Notes: generated by a model not told the origin, from the letters alone. Positions 19,084-29,666 are shown, numbered from the stretch's first letter. The stretch: DNA of 64,000 bases from an uncultured Saprospiraceae bacterium (GCA_938045585.1 CALIAU010000024.1:20366-84365), one strand, 5' to 3'. Numbers and translations are program-made.

Positions 19084-22000
19084 ATGAGGTATAGACTTTT
19101 TCCTATATTCCTATATATGGTCATCATTTCTTGCAAGACTGACCAGAATACAAGACAAAACATTCAAGTGTGTTTTGTACCTGACAGATCAATTGAACTA
19201 GAATTTATAAATCAAATACAAACAGACGAATTAAGTCTGTTTGATTTTCATTATCTATATAATGGCGGTGGTGTGGGCATAGCTGATTTCAACAACGATG
19301 GTTTTGAAGATATCTTCCTGGGTGGAAACCAAAGGACCTCTATTCTTTATCAAGGGAATGAAAAGCTAGAATTTAAGGACATCACCATTCCCTCCGGTGT
19401 AGAAACTAATGATTGGATCAATGGAATTTCAATTCTTGATCTTAATCATGATGGCAAAAAAGATATCTATCTTTCCGTAGGTGGTCCTAAGTGCGATGAT
19501 CAAAATTGTAGAAATTTACTTTTTATTAATACGAGTACAACAGACAAAATTCAATTTGAAGAACGCAGTCAATTGTATGGATTGGACATAGCCCTTTACA
19601 GTCAGCAAGCCCTATTTTTTGATGCTGATGGTGATGGGGACCTAGACATGTATCAGGTTCAAAATTATGTAGACCCACTTAGTAAAAACTATCCAAAACC
19701 AAAGCAATATTTTTCTGACAAGAGTAAAGATATTTTCCTATTAAATATGGAGCAAGAAAGTGGAAAAACCTCTTTCGTAGACGCTTCAAAAAAATGGGGT
19801 GTAGACGCTACAGGATTTGGACTTGGTGTTGCACTCACAGATTTTAATGCCGATGGTTATCCAGATATTTATGTAGCAAACGACTTTATCTCAGATGACC
19901 TACTCTATCAAAATGTCAATGGAGAACGGTTTAAGGAGGTTTCCAAACAAGTTTTAAAACATACAAGCTATAACAGCATGGGAGTTGACATTGCTGATTT
20001 CAACAATGATCAGAAAGACGACATCCTAGTTGTAGATATGCTCCCTTACAATAACGACAGGCAGAAAACTATGTTAGGCTCCATGAACTTTGATAAATTT
20101 TTACTTGGAAGACAGGAGTCCTACAATGATCAATATATTCGCAATACGCTTCAGATAAATTCTGGAAAAATAGACACTACACAATTAGCCTTTATTGACA
20201 TTGCTCCTTTCCAAGCAGTGCATGAAACAGACTGGAGTTGGTCTCCTCTCATTGCTGATTTTGATAATGATGGAGATCAAGATATATATATTAGTAACGG
20301 TTATGGCAAAAACATAACTGACCTAGATTTTGTAAATTATACCTCCAACGTATCAGGAATTGGAGATGAACAAGAGATTGTATCTAAGATAAAAGAGAAT
20401 ATAAATGCTCTAGCAGCTGTGGAACTTTCTAATCACTTTTTCGTACAAAATGAAAATGGAAAATTAGATAATGTATTCAATTTTAAAAATACTATTACAA
20501 ATGGTGTTGCCTATGGGGACTTAGATAACGACGGCGATTTAGATCTTGTCCAAAATAACATCAATAGTAAAGCCAATATCCTTATAAATGAGACAAATGA
20601 GAACTACCTTAAAGTTTCATTGAATTTTAAAGAGCCTAATTTAGATGGCATTGGCAGTAAAATTACAGTACATACAAAAGACAATAAAACGTATCAAAGA
20701 ACTTTGAGTCCTGTTCGCTCCTATCTCTCTTCCATGAGCTATAATACAATCATAGGCTTAGGGAAAGATAGCGTAATACAAATTGAAATTCAATGGCCAA
20801 ATAGAGAGATTAGTAGAATGGACACACTAATTTCAAATGCGCACTTACATATTCGTTATGATCAAAGTCGTCCAGAACAGATTATTGATCCAGTTCAAAT
20901 GGCTACCCTGCTTTCAAAAGAAACCCTTTTTGAAAATTCAAAACCTACAAAGCATCCACACGATTTCACCATCCAGCCTTTACTATTTAAATCATGCAGT
21001 TATCCAGGCTTAATCACGAAAGCACATCACAATGGACTAGAGCTACTTTTAGCGAATACCGCTGAAAAACTAGTAAGCTACGGACTTCGTTCTAAAGAGC
21101 AAATTGACATTACTGATATCCGCGGCTATATAGTCACCGATATTATCTCTTTTACATCAAAACAAAATAATGAATACATATGCGTTAGTGCCAGTTCGAA
21201 TATCGTCGATAAAAAAAGTAAACTTATTCTATTAGAAAAATCTCAAACGGGATATACTGAAAGACAAACAATTTCTCTAAATAAAAACATCTACAAGTTT
21301 GCACAAAGCAATTCTGACTTTTGGCTATATACTACACCAGATGCTAGTAATTATCCCTTAGTGAATGGCTCTTCCTTATTCAAGATCAGATTGGAAGAAG
21401 ATGAACTCGCTTTGCAAGAACAAAATATACACTGCCCCTATGGCATACAAGATATTGTGTTTGTAGATTTAGACAATGATAATCAGGAAGAGCTGATATG
21501 TTTGGGAAATTGGTCCGCTCCAAAAATTTATAGATCAACTTCAACTGGTCTTTTACAAGTTAATTCAAGTTCTCTTGATACTCTTTCTGGCTTATGGGAA
21601 ACAGCGCACTATAGTGATTTAGATCAAGACGGGGACTATGATCTTCTTTTAGGCAATATTGGTATGAATAACAGATTGCATGTAAATACAATGCAGCCTT
21701 TAAAAATTGTAACGAACGATATAGACAATAATGGACGCATAGACCCTATTATGTCTTTTCCCAACCGATATAATAAAAAAGATTACAGCTACGCATCTAG
21801 AGATGATTTAACTAAAAAGATTCCCAAGATTAAAAAAACCTTTCAAGAATACAATACGTTTGCCAAGGCTGAATATAGTGACATTCTCAAAACACTGGGT
21901 AATAAAGCAACTATCGAAGAGGTAAATACGCTAGCATCCGTTGTCCTACAAAATAATGGTAACTTTAATTTTGAAGTGGTTTCACTACCTGACGAAGTAC

Positions 22001-22290
22001 AATATTCTAATGTTAATGCATTCTTTACGAATGATATAAACATGGATGGAAAAGAGGATTTATTTGTGCTACAGAATTGTGACAACATAGAAGTGCATAA
22101 TGGAGCTCTTGATGGCTCTAACGGTTTAATTTACTTAAATCAAGGAAACATGCAGTTTGAAAAATTATCTGCAGAGAAATCGGGATTTCATGTGTATGAA
22201 CCATTGCAGAGTATTACTGAAATAGACAATACGTATTTGGTATCCTCCAGTAAAGCAATTTATGCATTCAAAAGAACCAAAGGAGAATGA
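19084..22290 (+). CDS. FG-GAP/VCBS-repeat lipoprotein with ASPIC/UnbV domain (CRTAC1-like)
   Basis: Large exported lipoprotein, 1068 residues. The signal ends in YMVIISCKTD with the probable lipidated Cys at residue 17. At least nine calcium-binding FG-GAP motifs of the D-x-N/D-x-D-G type run through two beta-propeller-like blocks (for example DFNNDGFEDIFLG, DADGDGDLDMYQV, DFNADGYPDIYVA, DLDNDGDLDLVQ, DLDQDGDYDLLLG). Between the blocks is an ASPIC/UnbV domain (GIGSKITVHTKDN...IGLGKDSVIQIEIQWPN). Such genes commonly accompany SusCD loci in Bacteroidota; the role is not proven, and extracellular substrate binding is plausible. The stop overlaps the glpD start (ATGA). Confidence 0.88.
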   Translation: MRYRLFPIFLYMVIISCKTDQNTRQNIQVCFVPDRSIELEFINQIQTDELSLFDFHYLYNGGGVGIADFNNDGFEDIFLGGNQRTSILYQGNEKLEFKDITIPSGVETNDWINGISILDLNHDGKKDIYLSVGGPKCDDQNCRNLLFINTSTTDKIQFEERSQLYGLDIALYSQQALFFDADGDGDLDMYQVQNYVDPLSKNYPKPKQYFSDKSKDIFLLNMEQESGKTSFVDASKKWGVDATGFGLGVALTDFNADGYPDIYVANDFISDDLLYQNVNGERFKEVSKQVLKHTSYNSMGVDIADFNNDQKDDILVVDMLPYNNDRQKTMLGSMNFDKFLLGRQESYNDQYIRNTLQINSGKIDTTQLAFIDIAPFQAVHETDWSWSPLIADFDNDGDQDIYISNGYGKNITDLDFVNYTSNVSGIGDEQEIVSKIKENINALAAVELSNHFFVQNENGKLDNVFNFKNTITNGVAYGDLDNDGDLDLVQNNINSKANILINETNENYLKVSLNFKEPNLDGIGSKITVHTKDNKTYQRTLSPVRSYLSSMSYNTIIGLGKDSVIQIEIQWPNREISRMDTLISNAHLHIRYDQSRPEQIIDPVQMATLLSKETLFENSKPTKHPHDFTIQPLLFKSCSYPGLITKAHHNGLELLLANTAEKLVSYGLRSKEQIDITDIRGYIVTDIISFTSKQNNEYICVSASSNIVDKKSKLILLEKSQTGYTERQTISLNKNIYKFAQSNSDFWLYTTPDASNYPLVNGSSLFKIRLEEDELALQEQNIHCPYGIQDIVFVDLDNDNQEELICLGNWSAPKIYRSTSTGLLQVNSSSLDTLSGLWETAHYSDLDQDGDYDLLLGNIGMNNRLHVNTMQPLKIVTNDIDNNGRIDPIMSFPNRYNKKDYSYASRDDLTKKIPKIKKTFQEYNTFAKAEYSDILKTLGNKATIEEVNTLASVVLQNNGNFNFEVVSLPDEVQYSNVNAFFTNDINMDGKEDLFVLQNCDNIEVHNGALDGSNGLIYLNQGNMQFEKLSAEKSGFHVYEPLQSITEIDNTYLVSSSKAIYAFKRTKGE

Positions 22291-23939
22291 TGGAGGCACA
22301 ACCCAAATTCAGTAATTCAGATAGAACAACGCGACTGCAAAGAGCAACTGCGCATGAATATGATCTTATAATTATAGGAGGAGGTATAACTGGAGCAGCC
22401 ATTCTTCTGGATGCAGCTTTACGTGGCGTAGATGCAATATTAATTGAAAAAGAAGATTTTGCATCTGGAACAAGCAGTAAATCTACGAAGCTTATACATG
22501 GGGGACTACGGTATCTCAAACAGTTAGAATTGGGACTAGTGCGAGAGACAGGTTCAGAAAGAGCCATTGCACATCAAAATATTTGCCATCTAGTCCATCC
22601 TGAACATATGCTATTACCAATTATTAAAAAGGGAACATTTAGTAAGTTTTCTGCAAATATCGCCATTTCAGTGTATGACTTCTTAGCCAAGGTTCCTAGT
22701 AAGGATAGAAAAAAATCTCTTACAAGATCAGCCTTACTAAAAATGGAACCCTTGTTAAAAAATGAATCTCTTAAATCAGGGATTCAATACTCAGAATATA
22801 GAACTGACGATGCACGCTTAACAATAGAACTTATTAAGGCAGGAGTGCGCAAGGGGAACATGGCTTTTAACTATCTTCCAGCGATTGATCTCATAAAAAA
22901 AGAAAATAAAATACATGGAGTTGTTTGTAAAGACCTCATTACAAATGCAGAAATTAGACTGCAGAGTAAACTCGTTGTAAATGCTACTGGCCCTTGGTTT
23001 GATGAAACAAGAAATCTTGATAAAAAATTAGAAAGTGCGGGTCTTTTACTTTCAAAAGGAGTACACATTGTTGTAAAGCACGCTACGCTTCCTATTAATA
23101 ATTCAATTTACTTTGATGCCTTTGATGGAAGAATGATTTTTGCTATTCCTAGAGGGGAATCAGTATATATAGGAACTACTGATACAATATTAAAAGCAGG
23201 TCTAGATGACGTGGGTTGCACTCAAGAAGATGCGGACTATTTACTAAAGGCTGTTAATAATTACTTTGACATTGAACCCATAGGATTAAAGCAAATTGTA
23301 TCTTCTTGGAGTGGCGTTAGACCCCTAATACGTCAAAAAGGAAAAGCACCTACTGAAATATCTCGTAAGGATGAAATATTTGTTTCTGAGAGTAACTTAA
23401 TCTCCATTGCAGGGGGTAAATTAACTGGCTTTAGAAAAATGGCAGAACGCATTTTAGATCTAGTAACTAAAAAATTAGGATCGCATGTTAGCTGCAGCAC
23501 CAAACACTTTAAGATTCACCACAATCCGTTCCAAAACTATGCTACTTATAAAACTATGCTTGGAGACCTCATACGTAAACATGCAAATGCATACACAGAA
23601 AATGAGCTCACTGAATTAGTGAACAATTTTGGAAAAGATGCTGAATTAATTATTGAAGAAGCTTCCAATAAACATGGTAATAACCTAATTATTAGTGCTT
23701 TGCATTATTGTTTAGAATTTGAGTCAATTTATCATCCAATCGACTTTTTGGAACGACGCATAGGATGGCTATATTTTGCCATTGATAAAATGAGAAATAA
23801 TTTCAATGCTATTACTGAAGTGATGGCACATAAATTTAATTGGGACTTTGAGACTAAACAGCAAGTTCTAAACGACATTCAAAACATCATTCAAAAGAAC
23901 AGTTTAGAATTACTAAAAAATCAACATTACTCTAAATAG
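22287..23939 (+). CDS. glpD: FAD-dependent glycerol-3-phosphate dehydrogenase
   Basis: Oxidises sn-glycerol-3-phosphate to dihydroxyacetone phosphate at the inner membrane and passes electrons to quinones. The 550-residue length fits aerobic GlpD. The FAD motif GGGITGAAILLDAALRG is near 30-46. The family signatures SGTSSKSTKLIHGGLRYL, VVNATGPWFDE and AGGKLTGFRKMAE are present, and the DAO-C-terminal domain follows. Its start overlaps the preceding stop (ATGA) and an AAAGGAGA ribosome site lies just before it, so it is translationally coupled. Finding it inside a galactoside operon is the main clue that the imported compound contains glycerol. A glycerol kinase is not in the window. Confidence 0.93.
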   Translation: MMEAQPKFSNSDRTTRLQRATAHEYDLIIIGGGITGAAILLDAALRGVDAILIEKEDFASGTSSKSTKLIHGGLRYLKQLELGLVRETGSERAIAHQNICHLVHPEHMLLPIIKKGTFSKFSANIAISVYDFLAKVPSKDRKKSLTRSALLKMEPLLKNESLKSGIQYSEYRTDDARLTIELIKAGVRKGNMAFNYLPAIDLIKKENKIHGVVCKDLITNAEIRLQSKLVVNATGPWFDETRNLDKKLESAGLLLSKGVHIVVKHATLPINNSIYFDAFDGRMIFAIPRGESVYIGTTDTILKAGLDDVGCTQEDADYLLKAVNNYFDIEPIGLKQIVSSWSGVRPLIRQKGKAPTEISRKDEIFVSESNLISIAGGKLTGFRKMAERILDLVTKKLGSHVSCSTKHFKIHHNPFQNYATYKTMLGDLIRKHANAYTENELTELVNNFGKDAELIIEEASNKHGNNLIISALHYCLEFESIYHPIDFLERRIGWLYFAIDKMRNNFNAITEVMAHKFNWDFETKQQVLNDIQNIIQKNSLELLKNQHYSK

Positions 23940-23948
23940 GAAAAAAGA

Positions 23949-25715
23949 ATGCAGATTGTAAATAGACATAAATCAATTGCACAGGAGCCCAGTATTTATA
24001 GTGACAATTTAGAAGGAGTCACACTTAAAAAAACATCTGAAATAGATGCCCTAGCTATATATGAACTTCAGATAAACCAAGATTATATTGGTAAAAAGAT
24101 TGAATTGAAATGGAAATTAGAAAACCTTGGTGTGAAAGGCTACTGGACTCCAAATAATATTCTTGAAAAACGATTTCGTTCTGATTGGGAGCTCCCTTCT
24201 TTAAAATCAAGCATATCAAATGACGCCCCAATCATTTCTCTTTTTGGTTATGAAGATGAAAACATTGCAACCGTAAGTACTTCTGAATGCATCCACCTAG
24301 TTAACATCGAAGCTTCTCTTCGAGAAGAAGATAACTGTTTTTATTTTTCCTTTCAATTCTTCCAAGAACAAGTAGAACATAAAGACTACACTATTAAATT
24401 ACTTGTGGACAAAACTCCAGGCCATTTTAGCCATAAGGTAAAAGATGCGGCAGATTGGTTACTGCAGGAAAATGATTTTGAAACTATGCCTGTTTTTGCT
24501 GGAGCAGCGACTCCATTATACAGCACCTGGTATTCTTTTCATCAAGACTTAGAGACTGATTTGTTGCTTGAAGAATGTATCGAAGCCAAAAATCTAGGTT
24601 GTAATCTAGTGATTGTAGATGATGGATGGCAAACCCTTGACAACAACAGAGGGTACGACTTTACTGGAGACTGGAAAGCAGAACGATTGACAAACATGGC
24701 AGAGTTTGTTCAAAAACTGCATGCAATAGATATGAAAGTTATGCTTTGGTATTCCGTTCCGTTTTGCGGAATAAAATCAGAGGCATATCAAACATTTAAA
24801 GGTAAGTTTCTTACCGAGAATCATCACTGGGCACCCGTCTTTGACCCACGTTTTCCAGAGGTACGGGACTATCTCGTTTCTATCTATAGGAACGCTATAA
24901 CAGATTGGGATCTAGATGGGTTTAAACTCGACTTCATTGATGATTTCAAAGTATATCCAGAAACAGAGACAACAGAAATGAACGGCAGGGATACTCTTTC
25001 TGTAACTGAGGGTGTCTTGCGTCTAATCCAAGAAATAAAATCTGCTTTAACTGCAATAAAACCAGAGATATTAATTGAGTTTAGGCAAAAATATATAAGC
25101 CCGGCACTACGTCAACTAGGTAATATGCTTAGAGCATTCGATTGTCCCAATGACAGTTTAATGAATAGAGTGCGTACTACAGACGTAAAACTAATTTGTG
25201 GCGATAGTGCAGTCCATTCCGACATGTTAACCTGGCATAAAGATGAACCAGTAGAGGTTGCGGCTTTACAGTTTACAAGCATCCTTTTTTCAGTACCACA
25301 GGTTTCTGTGCGATTAAAGGAGAGAACTGCCAAAGAAAAGGCAATGATCGGTTTTTATAATGCGTACTGGACAGAAAATAAACATGTCTTACTAAATGGA
25401 AATTTTACTGCACATAAACCCCTTGCTAACTACCCTATTCTTTCTGCTAAGAATGACAAGCAGAAAATCATAGGCGTCTATGAAGATGTTCTTGTAGCAA
25501 TGCAAATGGATTTACCTGTGGTCCATATTATAAATGGAAAATTGAGTGAAGAGATAGTTCTCAAGTGCAATGGAGATAAGGAAAAAAGCAGATGGAACAT
25601 GGAAATATTAGATTGCTATGGTTCCCAATTTTCTACAGCAGAGATAGAGTTTAATGGTAGCGCACAATCTGTTTCTTGCCCAGCGAATGGAATCATAATA
25701 CTTACAAAAACTTAA
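23949..25715 (+). CDS. Cytoplasmic GH36-like alpha-galactosidase
   Basis: Predicted retaining alpha-galactosidase, 588 residues, related to glycoside hydrolase family 36 and clan GH-D. The TIM barrel shows VIVDDGWQT near 221-229. The probable nucleophile is D328 in GFKLDFIDDF and the probable acid/base is D398 in LRAFDCPND. The WKAERLTNMAEFVQKLH pattern is typical of the clan. A beta-rich N-terminal domain (about 1-170) and a C-terminal beta domain flank the barrel. There is no signal peptide, so hydrolysis is predicted in the cytoplasm after uptake of the intact galactoside, consistent with the adjacent symporter and galactokinase. The start is 9 bases after glpD. The exact GH36 subgroup and aglycone are not determined. 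Confidence 0.82.
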   Translation: MQIVNRHKSIAQEPSIYSDNLEGVTLKKTSEIDALAIYELQINQDYIGKKIELKWKLENLGVKGYWTPNNILEKRFRSDWELPSLKSSISNDAPIISLFGYEDENIATVSTSECIHLVNIEASLREEDNCFYFSFQFFQEQVEHKDYTIKLLVDKTPGHFSHKVKDAADWLLQENDFETMPVFAGAATPLYSTWYSFHQDLETDLLLEECIEAKNLGCNLVIVDDGWQTLDNNRGYDFTGDWKAERLTNMAEFVQKLHAIDMKVMLWYSVPFCGIKSEAYQTFKGKFLTENHHWAPVFDPRFPEVRDYLVSIYRNAITDWDLDGFKLDFIDDFKVYPETETTEMNGRDTLSVTEGVLRLIQEIKSALTAIKPEILIEFRQKYISPALRQLGNMLRAFDCPNDSLMNRVRTTDVKLICGDSAVHSDMLTWHKDEPVEVAALQFTSILFSVPQVSVRLKERTAKEKAMIGFYNAYWTENKHVLLNGNFTAHKPLANYPILSAKNDKQKIIGVYEDVLVAMQMDLPVVHIINGKLSEEIVLKCNGDKEKSRWNMEILDCYGSQFSTAEIEFNGSAQSVSCPANGIIILTKT

Positions 25716-25718
25716 ATC

Positions 25719-27290
25719 ATGCAAACAACTATTTCGAATATTGACATTACTATTGTTGTAATGTATTTTATTGTAGTCTTGGCAATTGGCTTGTACATTG
25801 CACGAGGTACTAAAACTGGAGAAGAGTTGTTTTTGGGAGGAAGAAGTTTTGGATGGGGATTAATCGGTTTATCCTTGTTTGCTTCCAATATATCAAGTTC
25901 AACAATAATTGGTCTATCAGGAGCTGCGTATACAACAGGAATTGTAAATTCAGTATATGAGTGGATGTCAGGTCTACCCCTTATTATTGCTGCCTTGATA
26001 TTTGTTCCTTTGTATCTCAAAAATAGGATTACAACTATTCCCGAATATTTAGCTAAAAGATTTGATCGCAGATCGCAGCTTATATTTTCAGGGATAACTG
26101 TATTTAGTACTATTATGGTAGACACTGCCGGTTCTTTATACGCCGGATCCTTAGTACTGCAGTTCTTTTTCCCTGATTTATTACTTTGGCAAACTGCAAT
26201 TTTTCTAGCACTCATTGCAGGAATTTATACGGCATTCGGAGGCTTAAAAGCTGTTGTTTATACAGATGCCATTCAAGCTGTCATTCTAATGGTTGGTTGT
26301 ACTACCCTAACCTATTTAGTATTTCAAAAGTTAGATTTCTCTTGGCAAACGGTATTGGATTCCGTCCCCAAAGATCATTTTTCCATTGTACGTCCATTAG
26401 ATGATCCAGGTTTACCTTGGCCTGGTCTTATAGTAGGTGTACCATTATTGGGATTCTGGTATTGGTCTACCAATCAATATATTGTACAAAGAATACTGGG
26501 AGCAAAGTCATTAAATAATGCGCGATGGGGTGTTGTACTTGCAGGATTCTTAAAGGTAATCCCCTTATTTATTATGGTATTTCCTGGGGCTATGGCGCTA
26601 AGTCTATTTCCAAATTTAGAAAATGGGGATGCCGTCTTTCCTATGCTTGTCACGAATGTTTTACCTGTAGGTATGGTAGGTCTTGTATTAGCAGGTCTTG
26701 TATCTGCTATTTTGTCCTCTGTAGATTCTGCACTTAACTCCTCTTCTACTCTTATTGTAATAGACTTTATAAAACCTAATAGACCAAATTTAACACAAAA
26801 AGATATAGTGCGGTATGGTAGAATCACCACACTTGTACTTATGGTAATAGCCGCTCTCTGGGCACCTCAGATACAGCGATTTTCTGGACTTTGGGACTAT
26901 TTACAACAGATGTTTTCAATCATAGTACCTCCTATTGCAACAATATTTCTTGTGGGTGTATTCTACAAACGAGGGAATGGTACTGGTGCATTTTGGACCT
27001 TAGTCATTGGGATAAGCCTAGGAATATTACTTTTCATTCTATCAGAATTTGACATGTGGCATATCCATTATACTATGAATGTTGGAATTTTGTTTACTTT
27101 AAGTTGTATCGTATTCATAGTGGTAAGTAACATGACAGAACCGCCAACAGAACATCAAATAAATGGTTTAACGTATCGTCCAGGTTTGATTACTTTGGGA
27201 ACAGAGGATCTACCATTTTATAAAAATTATATCTTCCATATTTTACTCTTGGTGATATTGATTTTTGGAGTTTTATTCTGGTTATGGTAA
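25719..27290 (+). CDS. Sodium/solute symporter (SSS family, SGLT-like)
   Basis: Inner-membrane cation-coupled transporter, 523 residues with about 13-14 helices. The N-terminus has GEELFLGGRSFGWGLIGLSLFASNISSSTIIGLSGAAY, where the Asn-Ser-Ser region matches the SGLT/sugar subgroup of the family. The later GLVLAGLVSAILSSVDSALNSSSTL motif is the conserved helix 8 sodium-site region. It starts 3 bases after the alpha-galactosidase stop and its stop overlaps the upstream galactokinase start. The predicted job is import of the small galactoside from periplasm to cytoplasm. Confidence 0.92.
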   Translation: MQTTISNIDITIVVMYFIVVLAIGLYIARGTKTGEELFLGGRSFGWGLIGLSLFASNISSSTIIGLSGAAYTTGIVNSVYEWMSGLPLIIAALIFVPLYLKNRITTIPEYLAKRFDRRSQLIFSGITVFSTIMVDTAGSLYAGSLVLQFFFPDLLLWQTAIFLALIAGIYTAFGGLKAVVYTDAIQAVILMVGCTTLTYLVFQKLDFSWQTVLDSVPKDHFSIVRPLDDPGLPWPGLIVGVPLLGFWYWSTNQYIVQRILGAKSLNNARWGVVLAGFLKVIPLFIMVFPGAMALSLFPNLENGDAVFPMLVTNVLPVGMVGLVLAGLVSAILSSVDSALNSSSTLIVIDFIKPNRPNLTQKDIVRYGRITTLVLMVIAALWAPQIQRFSGLWDYLQQMFSIIVPPIATIFLVGVFYKRGNGTGAFWTLVIGISLGILLFILSEFDMWHIHYTMNVGILFTLSCIVFIVVSNMTEPPTEHQINGLTYRPGLITLGTEDLPFYKNYIFHILLLVILIFGVLFWLW

Positions 27291-28468
27291 TTTCGCCAAC
27301 TATGCGCCCAAAAGTACCCGATCATGTTCAAGAAAAAATAGAAAAGATTTTTCCTAAAGAAAAATCTCTGACCATAGCACGTGCGCCAGGTAGAATTAAT
27401 CTTATTGGTGAGCATACAGACTATAACAAAGGGCTTGTCTTGCCAGCAAGTATAGATAGTTATTTATATTTTGCAATTAGACCTATTGAAGGTGATCAGA
27501 TTATTTTGCATGCTCTAGACAGGGAAGAAACTAAATCTATTCCCTGCGATGGACTTCAGGTCTCAGGAATAGCATGGCTAGATTATATTCAAGGCTTATT
27601 AGTAGAATTTCAAAAACTAGGGGTCACACTCAGGGCCTTTGAATGCTGCATAACGAGCGAGGTTCCCATAGGTGCTGGAGTGAGTTCTTCCGCTGCATTA
27701 GATTGTGCAGCACTGCTTGCATTGAACACATTTTTTGAGACTGAGTTGGACGCTTGGGATCTTGTGCACATGTCGAACAGATCTAACAATAATTTCCTTG
27801 GAATTAAAAGTGGCATTCTGGATCAATTTGCTTCCATTTTTGGCACAGAAAACCATCTACTATTTATGGACTGTGCAAGCCTTGTATACAAAAAAATACC
27901 TATAGCAGAAAGCGAATTTACATGGTTACTCATAAATACCAATGTCAATCACTCTCATCTAAGTTCGGCTTATAATGACAGAGTAAATGAATGCCAAAGC
28001 GCACTAGCCTCCATACAAAAGATGCATCCAAACATTGAACATCTGAGTGAAGTACAGAGTGTTAATCAAATCTCTAATATTCAATTTGAAAATCTCAACT
28101 GTAAGAATAGAGCTGAGTATATTATTGAAGAAAATGCAAGGGTACGTGAGTTTATACAAGCATTAAAGCAAGAAGATTTTACGAAATGTGGAAAGCTATT
28201 ATATCAATGCCATCAGGGCCTATCCAAAAAGTACGAAGTCAGTTGTAATGAGCTAGATTTTTTAGTTGATGTATTTAAAGAGGATACTTCCGTCTTAGGT
28301 TCACGAATGATGGGAGGTGGTTTTGGTGGTTGCACTCTAAACCTTGTTCATAAAGACGCTATGTCAAGGGTTCAAGAAAAGGCACAGGAGGCGTATAAAA
28401 TGGAATTTGGAATAGATGCCGCTTGTATTCCTGTGCGCATTGGACAGGGTGCACAACTTATGATATAG
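27284..28468 (+). CDS. galK: Galactokinase
   Basis: Phosphorylates alpha-D-galactose to galactose-1-phosphate (GHMP kinase superfamily), first step of the Leloir pathway. At 394 residues it has the galactokinase signature GRINLIGEHTDYNKGLVLPASI near 33-54, the ATP loop PIGAGVSSSAALDCAAL near 126-142, and the C-terminal MMGGGFGGCT motif. The ATG at 27284 overlaps the symporter gene by 7 bases; an alternative ATG at 27302 (MRPKVPDH) would remove 6 residues. It is the last gene of the locus; galT and galE are not in the window. Confidence 0.94.
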   Translation: MVISPTMRPKVPDHVQEKIEKIFPKEKSLTIARAPGRINLIGEHTDYNKGLVLPASIDSYLYFAIRPIEGDQIILHALDREETKSIPCDGLQVSGIAWLDYIQGLLVEFQKLGVTLRAFECCITSEVPIGAGVSSSAALDCAALLALNTFFETELDAWDLVHMSNRSNNNFLGIKSGILDQFASIFGTENHLLFMDCASLVYKKIPIAESEFTWLLINTNVNHSHLSSAYNDRVNECQSALASIQKMHPNIEHLSEVQSVNQISNIQFENLNCKNRAEYIIEENARVREFIQALKQEDFTKCGKLLYQCHQGLSKKYEVSCNELDFLVDVFKEDTSVLGSRMMGGGFGGCTLNLVHKDAMSRVQEKAQEAYKMEFGIDAACIPVRIGQGAQLMI

Positions 28469-28610
28469 AGTAAATGTAATAAATTGTGATATGATATGCA
28501 CATTAAGACCTTATTTAAAATAGTACAATTAATTACTTAGAACTCTTGCATTTATCCAGTTAGCTAATCGAAAAATGCTATTTTACAAGTAAATTATCTT
28601 GTTTCATTTT

Positions 28611-29666
28611 ATGGAAGAACAAATTCCAGAACAAGGAATAAGCCATCTTTGTCTTAATTGCCAATCTCCTTTGCAAAACAAGGCTGCATATTGCCATAGC
28701 TGTGGTCAAAAAAACACTAACAAAAGAATTACTGTAAAAGAACTCTTTTCACAATTTTTTGATAAGGTATTTAATTTAGATTCAAAAATATTTAGAACAC
28801 TAGGTGCTGTTTTTATTCCTGGCAAGCTTACTAATGCCTTTTTGAGTGGACAACGCCAAAAATATTATCACCCCATTCGATTGTTTTTAGTCTTGCTGCT
28901 TATTGTATTAGCTGCATTATCGTTTCAAAACGACCTTACCCCACCAGGCAATCTAAATAAGGAACAAATCGATAAACTAAAAGAGCGCAAACGATTGATG
29001 GGAGTTTTAGATAGTGGAATAGAATCCATTTCAGACAATACTGAGCAAGCTACAGTCTTTAAAACATTAGATTCTTTGTCTGCTAGTTTTTATCGAAATT
29101 CAGGTAAACGAGTTGATAGCATTAATATTAATGATGCAGTTAAATTAACTGATGACTTTGACTTTTATATAGCAGTGGAGGATATTGGAAGATATTCACC
29201 AGATGAGATTCTAGAAAAGTATAAAGTAAGCGGGTTTTTTAAACGGCTAATTGTTCGACAAAAAGTAAAAATGATCGAAGACGGAACTAGCTTCATGCCT
29301 TTTCTATTGGGCAAAGCAACTTGGTCTGTCCTTATTGTTTTACTCTTGCTCACCCTTGTTTTTAAACTGCTATATTTCAAAAGTGATTTTTTATACCTAG
29401 AACACCTCATCTTTGGTATTCACCTTCTTTCATTCTTTTCTATAATAGCTTCAATTCTTATTTTAATCCCCTGGCTGCAAAAGGGAAGTATTATACCATG
29501 GATATTTCTTGTCATGGCAATTTATCTATTCATTGCCCTTCGTCGTGTTTATAAACAGTCCTATTTCCTGACTTTTCTAAAGTGCATCCTAGTCATCGCA
29601 TGTTATTTTTTCTCATTTATATTAGGCATAGTGATAACTGTAGTTGGAAGTTTTTTGATTTTTTAG
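28611..29666 (+). CDS. DUF3667-type zinc-ribbon membrane protein
   Basis: Protein of 351 residues. It begins with a zinc ribbon (CLNCQSPLQNKAAYCHSCGQKN), then a helical region RITVKELFSQFFDKVFNLDSKIFRT typical of the DUF3667 family, and GQRQKYYHPIRLF before the first membrane helix. About four membrane segments follow (one near 85-105, three in the last 120 residues), with a ~110-residue soluble region between. Function unknown. A longer reading frame begins with TTG 12 bases upstream; the ATG at 28611 is preferred. Confidence 0.75.
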   Translation: MEEQIPEQGISHLCLNCQSPLQNKAAYCHSCGQKNTNKRITVKELFSQFFDKVFNLDSKIFRTLGAVFIPGKLTNAFLSGQRQKYYHPIRLFLVLLLIVLAALSFQNDLTPPGNLNKEQIDKLKERKRLMGVLDSGIESISDNTEQATVFKTLDSLSASFYRNSGKRVDSININDAVKLTDDFDFYIAVEDIGRYSPDEILEKYKVSGFFKRLIVRQKVKMIEDGTSFMPFLLGKATWSVLIVLLLLTLVFKLLYFKSDFLYLEHLIFGIHLLSFFSIIASILILIPWLQKGSIIPWIFLVMAIYLFIALRRVYKQSYFLTFLKCILVIACYFFSFILGIVITVVGSFLIF

